A stretch of DNA of 21,944 nt. Source: a virus. The position numbers were made by a program, and so were the translations under genes. The notes beneath the pieces are model-generated. The model made no database searches. It was given only the letters and a program-made list of their open reading frames with translations, and was not told the origin of the DNA. The DNA is taken from the IMG/VR virus record IMGVR_UViG_3300024344_000146, positions 1 to 21,944 of that record; one strand, 5' to 3'. Below, piece after piece: positions 7,150 through 14,267 of this stretch; the stretch's first letter is position 1, and every line of letters starts with the position of its first letter.

Positions 7150-8094
7150 ATGGTAATGTCATCCGCCCAAGCCCGCGTCGTCGATCCCATCTTGACCACT
7201 GTCGCACAAGGCCATCAAAACAACGAACTGGTCGCGCAATATCTATTCCCGGTCGTGCCGGTCGCGCAGCGCGGCGGCAAGATCATCCAATTCGGTAAAG
7301 AAGACTTCCGCCTGTACAACACCGGACGCACGCCGGGTGCCAACACCAAGCGCGTGCAATACGGCTATCAGGGCAATCCTTACGCGTTGGAAGATCACTC
7401 ACTTGAAGGCTCTGTGCCATTCGAGATCATGCAGGAAGCGAATGCCGTACCGGGTATCGACATGGGTCATACCGCCGTCGGCAAGACACAAAACATCATC
7501 CTGCTGAAAAGCGAAGTCGATGCCGCCAATATCGCACGCGACCCGGCTAACTATGCTGCGGGAAACCAAGTCGACCTATTGTTGGGGAACAAGCAATGGT
7601 CAGACCACGCTAATGTTGATTCCAACCCGTCTGCCGATATCGAAACAGCCAAAGAAGCCATCCGCACCGCAACCGGCAAACGCCCCAACGTAGTAGTCCT
7701 ATCCCCCAAGGCATACAACGCCTGCAAGCAACATCCCAAGATCATCGACCGCATCAAGTACACCGGGCGTGATTCCGTTACAACCGACATGCTGGCCACT
7801 TTGTGGGACGTTAAAAAAGTCGTCGTCGGTGACGGCATCTATGAAGACCAAGCTGGTGTGCTGACTGACGTATGGGGCACAGATGTCATCGTGGCCTACA
7901 CCGAGATGGGTACGCTGGCCGATGCCGGGTTGCCTAGCTATGGCTACACCTATCGTTTGACTGGCTACCCCTTGGTTGAGACGCCCTATATGGATCGCAA
8001 TGCGAAGTTATGGGCTTATCCGGTCAACGACAGTCGCGCTCCAGTTTTGGCGGCATCGGGCGCAGGCTATCTGATCACCGACGCAGCCGCATAA
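7150..8094 (+). CDS. Phage major capsid protein
   Basis: Main shell subunit of the head, 314 residues. It follows protease, scaffold and DUF2190 genes and has a strong ribosome binding site (AAGGAG eight bases before ATG 7150; a second ATG lies two codons later). Recognisable blocks include VAQYLFPVVPVAQRGGKII, the FEIMQEA segment, VVLSPKAYNACKQHP, KVVVGDGIYED and a C-terminal TGYPLVETPYMD. These resemble capsid proteins of other DUF2190-associated myo- and siphophages. I do not see the opening of Mu gpT (Mu-like major head subunit), so the head shell may come from a different lineage than the terminase and portal. Function confident; fold (HK97-like) inferred. Confidence 0.88.
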   Translation: MVMSSAQARVVDPILTTVAQGHQNNELVAQYLFPVVPVAQRGGKIIQFGKEDFRLYNTGRTPGANTKRVQYGYQGNPYALEDHSLEGSVPFEIMQEANAVPGIDMGHTAVGKTQNIILLKSEVDAANIARDPANYAAGNQVDLLLGNKQWSDHANVDSNPSADIETAKEAIRTATGKRPNVVVLSPKAYNACKQHPKIIDRIKYTGRDSVTTDMLATLWDVKKVVVGDGIYEDQAGVLTDVWGTDVIVAYTEMGTLADAGLPSYGYTYRLTGYPLVETPYMDRNAKLWAYPVNDSRAPVLAASGAGYLITDAAA

Positions 8095-8112
8095 CCCGCG
8101 GTAAAACACATC

Positions 8113-8541
8113 ATGACCTACGCCAATAAAGCTGCAATGATCTCCCGCTACGGTGAACGTGAAGTCATCGCGCTCACCGACCGTGAAGACCTCGGCATCA
8201 TCGACGACGCCGTGCTGCAAAGTGCGCTGGCAAGCGCAGATGCCGAGATCGATCCCTACCTGCTTTCAGCACTTTACACCTTGCCGCTAACCCAAGTGCC
8301 ATCACTACTTTCTGGCTTTGCCTGCGACATCACCCGCTACCGTTTGTGCGGCGCGGGCGTGACGGAAACAGACGAAGTGCGCAACCGCTACCGGGATGCG
8401 GTGCAGTTTCTGGAAAAAGTCGCCTCCGGCAATATCAATCTCGGTTTGGGTGTCTCGGGTGCTGCGCCCGCGCAGTCAGAACCGGTGCAAGTTAGTACGT
8501 CCGAAGGCGTGTTTACCGGCGACACCTTGCAAGGCTACTAA
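8113..8541 (+). CDS. gp36-like protein, DUF1320 (head-tail connector)
   Basis: A 142-residue member of the DUF1320 / Mu gp36 family. The opening TYANKAAMISRYGEREVIALTDRED, the ASADAEIDPYLLSALYTLPL block and the later ITRYRLC and NRYRDAVQFLEKV segments are typical. Members are small helical proteins encoded between capsid and tail genes, probably acting as adaptors at the portal-tail junction. It lies 18 bases after the capsid gene and is followed within one base by the gp37-like gene. Confidence 0.88.
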   Translation: MTYANKAAMISRYGEREVIALTDREDLGIIDDAVLQSALASADAEIDPYLLSALYTLPLTQVPSLLSGFACDITRYRLCGAGVTETDEVRNRYRDAVQFLEKVASGNINLGLGVSGAAPAQSEPVQVSTSEGVFTGDTLQGY

Positions 8542-8542
8542 C

Positions 8543-9145
8543 ATGATCGCCACCACCGAAGACGCCATCATCGCCCACATCAAAGATGCCGCATCTGCCA
8601 CGCCCGGTCTGGGTTACAGGCTCAAGGCAGTCACCAGCTACGGTGGTGAACTGGATGACGGTCTGGATAAAGTGATTCGCGCTTTTCCGTCGGTATGGGT
8701 GACCTATCAGGGTGGCGACAAACCGCGTGCCGTTTCTACTCAAAAGAATAAGTGGCTGATGTCCGCAACCTACTCGGTGATGGTGGGTTCGCGCAATGTG
8801 CGTGGTGAGCGCGCCACCCGACAAGGCAGCCAAACGCCCGGTGCGCTCAAAGAAGTCGGCGCCTATCAGATGCTGGCAGACATCAGCATGCTGTTAGCCG
8901 GACAGGATTTCGGACTACCCATCAAACGACTCCAGCCGGGCGCGATCAAGACGCTCTACAACGAAAAATTGCGTGGGCAAGGCTTAGCGGTATTCGCCAG
9001 AGAGTTTCACACGGAATATGTCGAGACACAGGCGCGTGAACCTATCGACTTGAGCGATCCGATGTGGCTGCGTATCGGACTGAACTATTACCTGCCACCG
9101 GACGATGGCTCAGTAGATAGCGCAGATGAATTAACACTTAAGTAA
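8543..9145 (+). CDS. gp37-like protein, DUF1834 (tail terminator/completion role)
   Basis: A 200-residue protein of the DUF1834 / Mu gp37 family. The chosen start is ATG 8543, directly after the gp36 stop, with AAGG upstream; the same frame stays open into gp36 but the extension is not protein-like. Typical features are TEDAIIAHIKDA at the N terminus, FPSVWVTYQGG, a GS(R)NVRGERATRQG loop and GAYQMLADISMLLAGQDFGLPIKRL. Proteins at this position complete or cap the tail tube before head joining; that role is known by position and family rather than visible here. Confidence 0.85.
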   Translation: MIATTEDAIIAHIKDAASATPGLGYRLKAVTSYGGELDDGLDKVIRAFPSVWVTYQGGDKPRAVSTQKNKWLMSATYSVMVGSRNVRGERATRQGSQTPGALKEVGAYQMLADISMLLAGQDFGLPIKRLQPGAIKTLYNEKLRGQGLAVFAREFHTEYVETQAREPIDLSDPMWLRIGLNYYLPPDDGSVDSADELTLK

Positions 9146-9157
9146 AGAGGAAACGAT

Positions 9158-9325
9158 ATGAAAGTCAAAGCCGCACCGGGAATCAAAGTCCCCAAAGAAA
9201 ACAATCCGCGTGAATACATCACCGATGCAGCAGCGGTGAACGTAGCGGACACCGCCTACTACCTGCGACGCAAAGCAGAAGGTGACCTGATCGAACTAAT
9301 CACTAAAAAGAAAGGACAGTCATAA
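9158..9325 (+). CDS. gp38-like small protein, DUF2635
   Basis: A 55-residue protein (MKVKAAPGIKVPKENNPREY... ending LIELITKKKGQS). The 'APG..VP.E..PR.YI' opening and the D-x-x-YYLRR segment match DUF2635 / Mu gp38 proteins, which lie between gp37 and the sheath gene. AGAGGAAA provides a ribosome binding site. The TAA stop shares its last base with the ATG of the sheath gene, so translation is coupled. Its role in tail assembly is unknown. Confidence 0.88.
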   Translation: MKVKAAPGIKVPKENNPREYITDAAAVNVADTAYYLRRKAEGDLIELITKKKGQS

Positions 9326-10743
9326 TGGCCAGCACAAATATCGACTTCGACAACATTCCGGCAAGCATCCGCAAGCCCGGCAAATATTTTGAATTCAACA
9401 CCAAGTTAGCGGTGCGCACCTTGCCCGGCAACCTGCAAAAGACCTTAATCATCGGTCAACGTATCGCCGCTGGTAGCGTAGCCGCAGATGTGGTGACGGA
9501 TATATTCTCCGACACCGAGGCCGCCACCTACTTTGGCAACGGCTCACAACTGCACCTGATGTGCCGTGCTGCGATCAAGGCGAATCCCTATCTCGCGCTA
9601 CAAGCCATCGCGCTGGATGATGCCGGTGCCGGTATCGCTGCCGAAGGCACGGTCACCATCACCGGCACGGCCACTTCTGGCGGCGCATTCACTCTCAATG
9701 TGGCAGGCAAGCGGGTGCAGATCGCCATTGCCGCAACGGATAGCGCAACGGCTATCGCCAATGCACTGGTTGCACAAATCGGATTACAACCGGATCTCCC
9801 GGTCACGGCAGCCGCCACAGCAGCCGTAGTCACCTTGACCGCAAAAAACAAAGGTACGCAAGGCAATAACATCAGCCTGCAAACCACCAGCTCAGCCAAC
9901 GGCATCACTGCCGCCGTCGTGGCGATGACATCCGGTGCATCCGACCCGGACATAGCAACACCGCTCGCCAATGTATTCGGCGCAGGTCACGACAATATCA
10001 TCTCAGCATTCAACGATGCCACTAGCCTGACCACATTGCGCGACCATCTCGATAACGTCAGCAGCCCCTTGGAACAACGCGGTGCAATCGGCATCTACAG
10101 TCACACTGGCACACTTGCCGCCTCGACCACTTTGGCAGCATCCATCAACACCGGGCGCATCAGTGCACCTAACATCAAAGTGCCCGAGCAACCCTGCGAA
10201 TTGGCTGCCGCCTATGGCGCAGTGGTAGCGAGCGAAGAAGACCCGGCACGCCCACTCAACCTGCTCGAATTAAAAGGCGTTACCGCCCCGGCATTGGCAG
10301 ACAGGCTCAGCCGCACCGAGCAAGAAAACGCGCTATACAACGGCGTCACCCCGCTCGAAGTCGGGCCGGGAGAAAAAGTGCAAATCGTGCGAGCTATCAC
10401 CACCTACACACTCGATGCACAAGCCATCCCCGACATCAGCCTGCTCGACCTCACCACCATCCGCACCCTGGACTATGTGCGCAAAGCCTGTCGTGAACGA
10501 GTCGCCCTGCGCTTCCCGCGCGAGAAACTATCGCAACGCACCGCCCCGAAAGTGCGCGACCAACTACTTGATGTGCTCTACAAACTTGAGGAATTGGAAG
10601 TCGTCGAAAACGTGGATGCGAACAAAAACGGACTGATCGTAGAACGTGATCTGCAAGACCCCAACCGGCTCAATGCCAAGATACCGACAGACGTCGTGAA
10701 CGGCTTGCATGTGTTTGCCGGACGCATAGATCTGTTGCTGTAA
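9325..10743 (+). CDS. Contractile tail sheath protein (Mu gpL-like)
   Basis: The 472-residue sheath subunit, which polymerises around the tube and contracts at infection. The N terminus FDNIPASIRKPGKYFEFNT is typical of gpL ('d.ip...r.PG.Y.e.n'). A variable Ala/Thr-rich insertion domain lies around residues 100-210. The conserved C-terminal sheath fold includes NLLELKGVTAPA, NALYNGVTPLEVGP, IVRAITTYTLD and DYVRKACRERVALRFPREKL. It ends NGLHVFAGRIDLLL. Its start overlaps the stop of gp38 by one base, and AAGGA precedes it. The tube gene follows, as in all Mu-like phages. Confidence 0.95.
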   Translation: MASTNIDFDNIPASIRKPGKYFEFNTKLAVRTLPGNLQKTLIIGQRIAAGSVAADVVTDIFSDTEAATYFGNGSQLHLMCRAAIKANPYLALQAIALDDAGAGIAAEGTVTITGTATSGGAFTLNVAGKRVQIAIAATDSATAIANALVAQIGLQPDLPVTAAATAAVVTLTAKNKGTQGNNISLQTTSSANGITAAVVAMTSGASDPDIATPLANVFGAGHDNIISAFNDATSLTTLRDHLDNVSSPLEQRGAIGIYSHTGTLAASTTLAASINTGRISAPNIKVPEQPCELAAAYGAVVASEEDPARPLNLLELKGVTAPALADRLSRTEQENALYNGVTPLEVGPGEKVQIVRAITTYTLDAQAIPDISLLDLTTIRTLDYVRKACRERVALRFPREKLSQRTAPKVRDQLLDVLYKLEELEVVENVDANKNGLIVERDLQDPNRLNAKIPTDVVNGLHVFAGRIDLLL

Positions 10744-10786
10744 AAAACGTTAATTAACTCGAATATAAATCAACTGGAGAACAAAC

Positions 10787-11158
10787 ATGTCAATCGAATA
10801 CGACGGCGAAATAGTAGTCGAGATCAACGGTCAAGAAGTCGATGTAGTGTCATTCGACGAAACAGTCAACGGAGGGCGCAAGGCGGTTAAAACCATGAAC
10901 CGCACCGGCCACGCCAAAGGCAGCGTAAGCGGTATGAAAACCTACGAGCTGAAAATCACCGCGCCCGCCCCTGCGTCTGGAGAATACGACTGGGAAGCCA
11001 TGCTGGATGCACAGATCGTCATCTACCCGCTGGGTAACACATCCAAGCGCACCACCTTTCAAGACTGCAACGTCACCAGCATCAACTCGCGCTATCAACT
11101 CGAAGGCGAAATGGTGCGCGACATCAGCCTGTATTGTTTGAGGAAGGTTAATCTATGA
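10787..11158 (+). CDS. Tail tube protein (Mu gpM-like)
   Basis: A 123-residue tail tube subunit forming the inner conduit beneath the sheath. Visible family blocks are a G-E-I-V-V-E-I-N-G-Q-E opening, a GGRKAVKTMNRTGHAKG loop and a late TTFQDCNVTSINSRYQLEGE segment with a C-terminal beta strand. Length is typical. ATG 10787 has GGAG upstream. The stop overlaps the ATG of the chaperone gene by four bases (ATGA), so the two are co-translated. Confidence 0.92.
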   Translation: MSIEYDGEIVVEINGQEVDVVSFDETVNGGRKAVKTMNRTGHAKGSVSGMKTYELKITAPAPASGEYDWEAMLDAQIVIYPLGNTSKRTTFQDCNVTSINSRYQLEGEMVRDISLYCLRKVNL

Positions 11159-11643
11159 GCAGCTTACTCGATAAGCTCAAGGCCGGTCGCGCAGCAACCT
11201 GCGAGACCACCCTCAACGGGGTGAAGATCGGCCTGCGGGTACTGACCGAGCAAGACTATCTCGATGCACAAATCGCCACCGAAGTCGCCATGATAGATGC
11301 CGGGGTAGAACTTAGCCTGTCCTCTTCCGAAGCCTTTGAATCAGAAAAAGCCAGCCAGTTGCTCTACCGCGCCATGATAGACCCGGTCACAAAAAAACCG
11401 CTGGCAGACTCTGCCCTGGCGTTGCGTGAAGTCATCACCCGTGATGAAAAATCCGCGCTGATCGAAGCCTATCTCGAACACGAAAAAACCTTCTCGCCCT
11501 CCGAACGGACGATGGGGGATGAAGAATTCATCGCACTGGTCGAGACAGTAAAAAAAACGCCGGAGAATCCGCCTTTGAACGATTTAAGTACCGCCATGCT
11601 GAAAAAGCTTATCACTGCTTTGGCCTCCCCGCCTGCGACCTGA
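11155..11643 (+). CDS. Tail assembly chaperone, unshifted form (Mu gp41-like)
   Basis: A 162-residue protein of the gp41 tail assembly chaperone family, analogous to lambda G and P2 E. It helps the tape measure protein fold and recruit tube subunits. It is mostly helical and acidic, with a LLDKLKAGRA opening, then DYLDAQIATEVAMID and LYRAMIDPVTKKPLADSA. It overlaps the tube gene by four bases. At GTA-AAA-AAA-ACG (11548-11559) a run of eight A residues permits a -1 shift into a long downstream frame. The unshifted product continues to TGA at 11641-11643. Confidence 0.88.
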   Translation: MSSLLDKLKAGRAATCETTLNGVKIGLRVLTEQDYLDAQIATEVAMIDAGVELSLSSSEAFESEKASQLLYRAMIDPVTKKPLADSALALREVITRDEKSALIEAYLEHEKTFSPSERTMGDEEFIALVETVKKTPENPPLNDLSTAMLKKLITALASPPAT

Positions 11644-11780
11644 CCGAAGGGCAATGGCTATGGATATTAGGAATGGTTGCTGCTGAGATGGAAGAACAGC
11701 GTCGCGTCAGAGGTGGCTCTGGGGATGCGAAGCGGCATCATTACAAGGGGGCTAGGCGGAAGGGTCAGTCAGGAAGGTGA
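11155..11780 (+). CDS. Tail assembly chaperone, -1 frameshift product (join 11155-11556 with 11556-11780)
   Basis: Slipping back one base at the A8 run (11550-11557) continues translation as AAC-GCC-GGA from 11556 and reads 74 further codons to TGA 11778-11780, giving about 208 residues. The -1 frame is clearly coding: NAGESAFERFKYRHAEKA, then CFGLPACDLTEGQWLWILG, then a basic tail RRVRGG...AKRHHYKGARRKGQ. The ACDLTEGQWLW and basic-tail features suit the 'T' extension of G/GT-type chaperones that contacts the tape measure. This exactly parallels frameshifted chaperones of other long-tailed phages. The slip site and continuing frame are seen; use and efficiency are inferred. Confidence 0.8.
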
Positions 11781-12017
11781 AAAAAACACCATGCCAAGAA
11801 ATAATAAAGCGGCAACCGATAAGAAAATTATTGGCATTGCTTTCTCAGTCCATGATGCCTCCGTTGAGGAAAACCAACCTGTCAGGCTCTTCACCATCTG
11901 CGGCAGTGCTATCAGGGCTGACAGCGATAAACCAGCACCAATCAATTCCACCGAAGTAAGTCCGAGTTGATGGAGGATCAGGAGTAGCAGGAATATCACT
12001 AAAATCTTAAATGTCAT
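11769..12017 (-). CDS. Small three-helix membrane protein, paralogue A
   Basis: An 82-residue, very hydrophobic protein. Helix 1 is at about residues 4-21 (FKILVIFLLLLIL), helix 2 at 26-46, and helix 3 at 61-79 after a polar, Trp-containing linker (GWFSSTEASWTEK). It shares architecture and its TFKI...FLL.LIL start with two further minus-strand genes at 12154 and 13959. The ATG follows TGTTATAAT by six bases with no ribosome binding site, so a leaderless transcript is likely. Its 3' end overlaps the end of the chaperone frameshift ORF by 12 bases, tail to tail. Function unknown; candidates are superinfection exclusion, a holin-like role or another lysogenic conversion function. None is shown by sequence. 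Confidence 0.6.
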   Translation of the reverse strand: MTFKILVIFLLLLILHQLGLTSVELIGAGLSLSALIALPQMVKSLTGWFSSTEASWTEKAMPIIFLSVAALLFLGMVFFSPS

Positions 12018-12023
12018 AGGAAA

Positions 12024-12032
12024 ATTATAACA
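12024..12032 (-). promoter_or_regulatory. Extended -10 promoter of membrane gene A
   Basis: On the minus strand this reads TGTTATAAT, a perfect -10 hexamer with an upstream TGn. The hexamer (12024-12029) ends six bases before the ATG at 12017. No -35 is obvious, as is common for extended -10 promoters. The same element precedes membrane genes B and C. Confidence 0.55.
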
Positions 12033-12033
12033 A

Positions 12034-12084
12034 ATGAAAAGTGACAGTCATCATACTGTAAATAGACAGCCCCAAGGATGTTGA
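12034..12084 (+). pseudogene. Vestigial tape-measure 5' end, copy 1
   Basis: ATG 12034 opens a 16-codon frame (MKSDSHHTVNRQ...). It aligns with the real tape measure start at 12540 (MNNDRNHTSTLL) in residues, in the preceding ATAACAAATG/ATAGCAAATG bases and in position relative to the divergent membrane gene. It ends at TGA 12082-12084 where the second chaperone-end fragment begins. Best read as the truncated start of a duplicated tape measure gene. Confidence 0.45.
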
Positions 12085-12196
12085 AGCGAAAGGAAAGCGT
12101 CGCATCAGTAGTATTTCTGAAGATGCGAAACGCCATCATTTTAAGAGAGCTAGCTATTTAGTCAGGAGAGACCATATTGATGGTACCCCGAGATAA
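12077..12196 (+). pseudogene. Duplicated chaperone 3' end, copy 2
   Basis: The frame DVEAKGKRRISSISEDAKRHH, continuing FKRASYLVRR and ending at TAA 12194-12196, matches the end of the chaperone frameshift product (EMEEQRRVRGGSGDAKRHHYKGARRKG). The DNA also matches: GCGTCGC-TCAG, GATGCGAA-CG-CATCATT and GAG-GCTAG appear in the same order at both places. There is no start or upstream part, so it is a fragment, followed by a membrane gene exactly as in copy 1. Confidence 0.65.
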
Positions 12197-12522
12197 ACTA
12201 ATACGGACACGATAGCAAAAAGTATCAACGTTTCGGTCAACGAAAACGAATAGTTTCCAGAGGACTCCTCCGACTCCTGATCGGACTGCTCTGATTGCAT
12301 CGAAGAAATTGCCCTTAAAACAAAAATCAGAATAAACGCTAGAAGATACGACAATATAAGCAGCATAAAAGACAGTACAGAAATAGCACCTATTGCATCC
12401 TCCAGAGAGAATCTCTCTTCCAGAGACGATCGATATTCCAGTGGCACTGCAAAGAAATATGAAAGTATCAGAATAAGCAAAAATACAAAGAATATCTTGA
12501 ACGTCGTTATATATATATTCAT
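12154..12522 (-). CDS. Small three-helix membrane protein, paralogue B
   Basis: A 122-residue membrane protein from ATG 12522 (the frame is open 16 codons further upstream). It has helices at about residues 8-28 (FKIFFVFLLILILSYFF), 44-72 and 97-117. A Ser/Glu/Gln-rich acidic linker (SSMQSEQSDQESEESSG) separates helices 2 and 3. The DAIGAISVLSF...LSYLLAFILIFVLR block parallels DGLIGISIVLFVIAYLIAFVLR in paralogue C. The start was chosen because a TGCTATACT promoter lies seven bases upstream, as in A and C. The gene is clearly more AT-rich than the flanking tail genes, suggesting foreign origin. It lies divergent from the tape measure gene, whose start overlaps this promoter region. Function unknown. 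Confidence 0.6.
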   Translation of the reverse strand: MNIYITTFKIFFVFLLILILSYFFAVPLEYRSSLEERFSLEDAIGAISVLSFMLLILSYLLAFILIFVLRAISSMQSEQSDQESEESSGNYSFSLTETLILFAIVSVLVYLGVPSIWSLLTK

Positions 12523-12529
12523 ATGAGGA

Positions 12530-12538
12530 AGTATAGCA
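12530..12538 (-). promoter_or_regulatory. Extended -10 promoter of membrane gene B
   Basis: On the minus strand this reads TGCTATACT; the hexamer (12530-12535) ends seven bases before ATG 12522. It abuts the tape measure ATG at 12540 on the other strand, so transcription of B would start within the tape measure leader. Confidence 0.5.
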
Positions 12539-12539
12539 A

Positions 12540-13787
12540 ATGAACAATGATCGCAATCACACGTCGACACTGCTGGTGCAGGCTACTCCCGAGGCTATGG
12601 CAGTGATGCGCCGCTTTAACGAGCAAAGCACACAGGGACTTGGTGCGGTGCGTCGTGACTTCAAACAGCCGCAGTCAACTGGCCTGGAAGCGGTCGGTAT
12701 AAAAGGTGAGCGTGGCCTAAACCTCACTGGAGCAATGACACAGGTGTTGCAGAAATCTGCCTCCGCCAATAGTCCTGAGCAGGCCAAGGCGAAAATGCAG
12801 TATGGACTGGTGAATAGCACCAGCGCACAATATGTAGAAGCGTTGAAAAATTTTGACATCGATGTCGAAAAATTTGCGCCGGATGGAAAGTTTCGCGGCG
12901 AAGGCGGTGTAGAGGGTTTGCTGGAGTTAGTCGATGTGATGAAAGCAAAAGGACTGGAAGATAACCTCAAGACAGGTCAGGCAGGCTTTAATAACCGGGA
13001 AACCAATCAACTGATTCAAGCCTTGATGGAAAACTCGGACATCATCCGCAGCGAGGTGGCTTCCGCAGATCAAACGGCAAAAAGCAAACGGCTCAGCACT
13101 GATTTTGCCGAAGCTAAACAGGCTGACTTCGGCAAAATCAAGGCGGCAGAAATTCAGGTTGATAAGCTGACATCCTCCGATAGTTCTGACAAAATCACCG
13201 CTAACGCTAGCAATTCACCGGGGAAATCGGCGGACGATACTGCACCGACAGGCGGGCTTGGCTTAGAAATGGGCGTGATAGGGGGTTTGACCACGGCCCT
13301 AGCTGGGGTGAGTTTGTACAAAAACCGCAGGAAAAAATCGGGTGGTAAGACGGGGAGGTTCGCTAACGTTGCTGGCTCAATGGATGTACAGAGCGTATTT
13401 GTCACCAACTGGCCGAGCGGAATGCTTTCGAAAGGAGAGCCATTACGACAAAAACGCAATGAGAAAAATCGTGAAGCCGCCATGCGGGGAGGCAATGGTA
13501 AACCCAGCAAGGGTGGCAGAACTTTGGGGCTAATTAATAAGGTGCGTTCGCTTGACTATCTGAAAGAGTCATTTTCGTTTGGCCGAGACGTAGTTGGCCC
13601 TGTGGTGCGCGATGGTATAGATTCGCTGGTGAGCGCCGTATCCGGCGAAGAAACGAAACTAGGTTTTTATCTACATGATTTAATTAACGGCAAGCAAGAA
13701 CCCACCAAGGTTGTCGTCGAGGTGCAAAACGGCAACATCGTTGCATCGGTTGATCAAGCGCATACACGCAACGCTGCTCGCCAATAA
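12540..13787 (+). CDS. Tail tape measure protein, short form
   Basis: Tape measure protein, which sets tail length and occupies the tube lumen. The 415-residue protein has a helical, Gln/Ala-rich N-terminal half containing a block like the later part of TP901-type tape measure cores (AKMQYGLVNSTSAQYVEAL, then FRGEGGVEGLLELVDVMKAKG). A hydrophobic Gly-rich segment follows (GLEMGVIGGLTTALAGVSLY, about residues 241-260). The C terminus, VVVEVQNGNIVASV, is typical of Mu-like tape measures. Most relatives are much longer, so the first part of the core is probably missing. By the usual relation of about 1.5 angstrom per residue the tail would be near 60 nm. GAGGAAG lies 11 bases before the ATG, a poor distance. 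It does not directly follow the chaperone because of the inserted membrane genes. Confidence 0.7.
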   Translation: MNNDRNHTSTLLVQATPEAMAVMRRFNEQSTQGLGAVRRDFKQPQSTGLEAVGIKGERGLNLTGAMTQVLQKSASANSPEQAKAKMQYGLVNSTSAQYVEALKNFDIDVEKFAPDGKFRGEGGVEGLLELVDVMKAKGLEDNLKTGQAGFNNRETNQLIQALMENSDIIRSEVASADQTAKSKRLSTDFAEAKQADFGKIKAAEIQVDKLTSSDSSDKITANASNSPGKSADDTAPTGGLGLEMGVIGGLTTALAGVSLYKNRRKKSGGKTGRFANVAGSMDVQSVFVTNWPSGMLSKGEPLRQKRNEKNREAAMRGGNGKPSKGGRTLGLINKVRSLDYLKESFSFGRDVVGPVVRDGIDSLVSAVSGEETKLGFYLHDLINGKQEPTKVVVEVQNGNIVASVDQAHTRNAARQ

Positions 13788-13792
13788 TTCCC

Positions 13793-13846
13793 CGGAATGT
13801 TTTCCGTCTTAACTACGTCACATTCGCCTAAGGGTAATCTCGCAAC
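13793..13846 (+). promoter_or_regulatory. Decayed copy of the late promoter element
   Basis: The dyad CGGAA-TGTT-TTCCG (13793-13806), TTAACT (13809-13814) and TAATCT (13835-13840) repeat the elements before the protease and gpN genes. Here the -35 to -10 spacing is 20 instead of 17 and no ATG follows. It lies directly after the tape measure stop and before the third chaperone-end fragment, so it is probably a duplicated, inactive copy of the promoter that originally separated tape measure and gpN. Confidence 0.55.
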
Positions 13847-13944
13847 ACTTCTATAGGCATTTGGAATCGCTACTTTCGGAGATAGAAGAAGATTGTCGAG
13901 TCAGTAGCGATTCTGAAAATGACGAATTGTCATTTCTACAATAA
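13846..13944 (+). pseudogene. Duplicated chaperone 3' end, copy 3
   Basis: The frame reads HFYRHLESLLSEIEEDCRVS, then SDSENDELSFLQ and TAA at 13942-13944. It is colinear with WLWILGMVAAEMEEQRRVRG in the chaperone frameshift product. At DNA level GGAGATAGAAGAA, GTCGAGTCAG, ATTCTGAAAATG and ATGCTAGGAG align with the copies near 11695 and 12095. This is the most diverged copy and is followed by membrane gene C. Confidence 0.5.
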
Positions 13945-13958
13945 TGCTAGGAGAAAAA

Positions 13959-14261
13959 TCAGGCGACTTTTGATATGTCATACCATATCCGCAAAGAAAT
14001 TAAGGCGAGCACGACTATCCACATCACCACTTGTGACCAATTCCACTTCGCATCGGATGGCTGTGAATCAGATTCATCTGACGGGTAAAAAAATATCCTA
14101 AGAACAAACGCTATTAAATACGCGATAACGAACAGAACAATAGAAATCCCTATCAGACCATCCAGAACCATTTGATCATCCAGAGAAAATCCGAATGCAA
14201 ATAATAAAAAGAGTAGCAAAAGTACCAGGAAGATATTGGATGCCATATTAAATGTCTTCAT
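13959..14261 (-). CDS. Small three-helix membrane protein, paralogue C
   Basis: A 100-residue membrane protein from ATG 14261 (the frame is open eight codons further). Helices are at about residues 7-26 (ASNIFLVLLLLFLLFAFGF), 34-58 (LIGISIVLFVIAYLIAFVLRIFF) and 79-96. A polar linker SDESDSQPSDAKWNW lies between helices 2 and 3. It resembles paralogue B most closely in helix 2 and in the acidic linker. The start was chosen for its TGTTATACT element six bases upstream. It sits between a decayed late promoter with a chaperone-end fragment and a vestigial tape measure start, so it is the third copy of the repeated unit. Function unknown. Confidence 0.6.
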   Translation of the reverse strand: MKTFNMASNIFLVLLLLFLLFAFGFSLDDQMVLDGLIGISIVLFVIAYLIAFVLRIFFYPSDESDSQPSDAKWNWSQVVMWIVVLALISLRIWYDISKVA

Positions 14262-14267
14262 TGCGAG

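Noticed and set aside
8396-8542. Upstream extension of the gp37-like frame into gp36
   Set aside because: The extension overlaps gp36 coding sequence and has no family similarity; ATG 8543 gives the expected N terminus.
10748-10757. GTTAATTAAC palindrome between sheath and tube genes
   Set aside because: A ten-base AT-rich palindrome is expected by chance, and the genes are in one operon with normal spacing.
11677-11970. Plus-strand ORF of 97 codons overlapping the chaperone end and membrane gene A
   Set aside because: It runs in a different frame from both the chaperone extension and the membrane gene, and its sequence has no protein-like pattern.
12158-12556. Second minus-strand ORF overlapping membrane gene B in another frame
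   Set aside because: Frame B has regular helices, a start spaced from a promoter like its paralogues, and similarity to gene C; the other frame lacks these.
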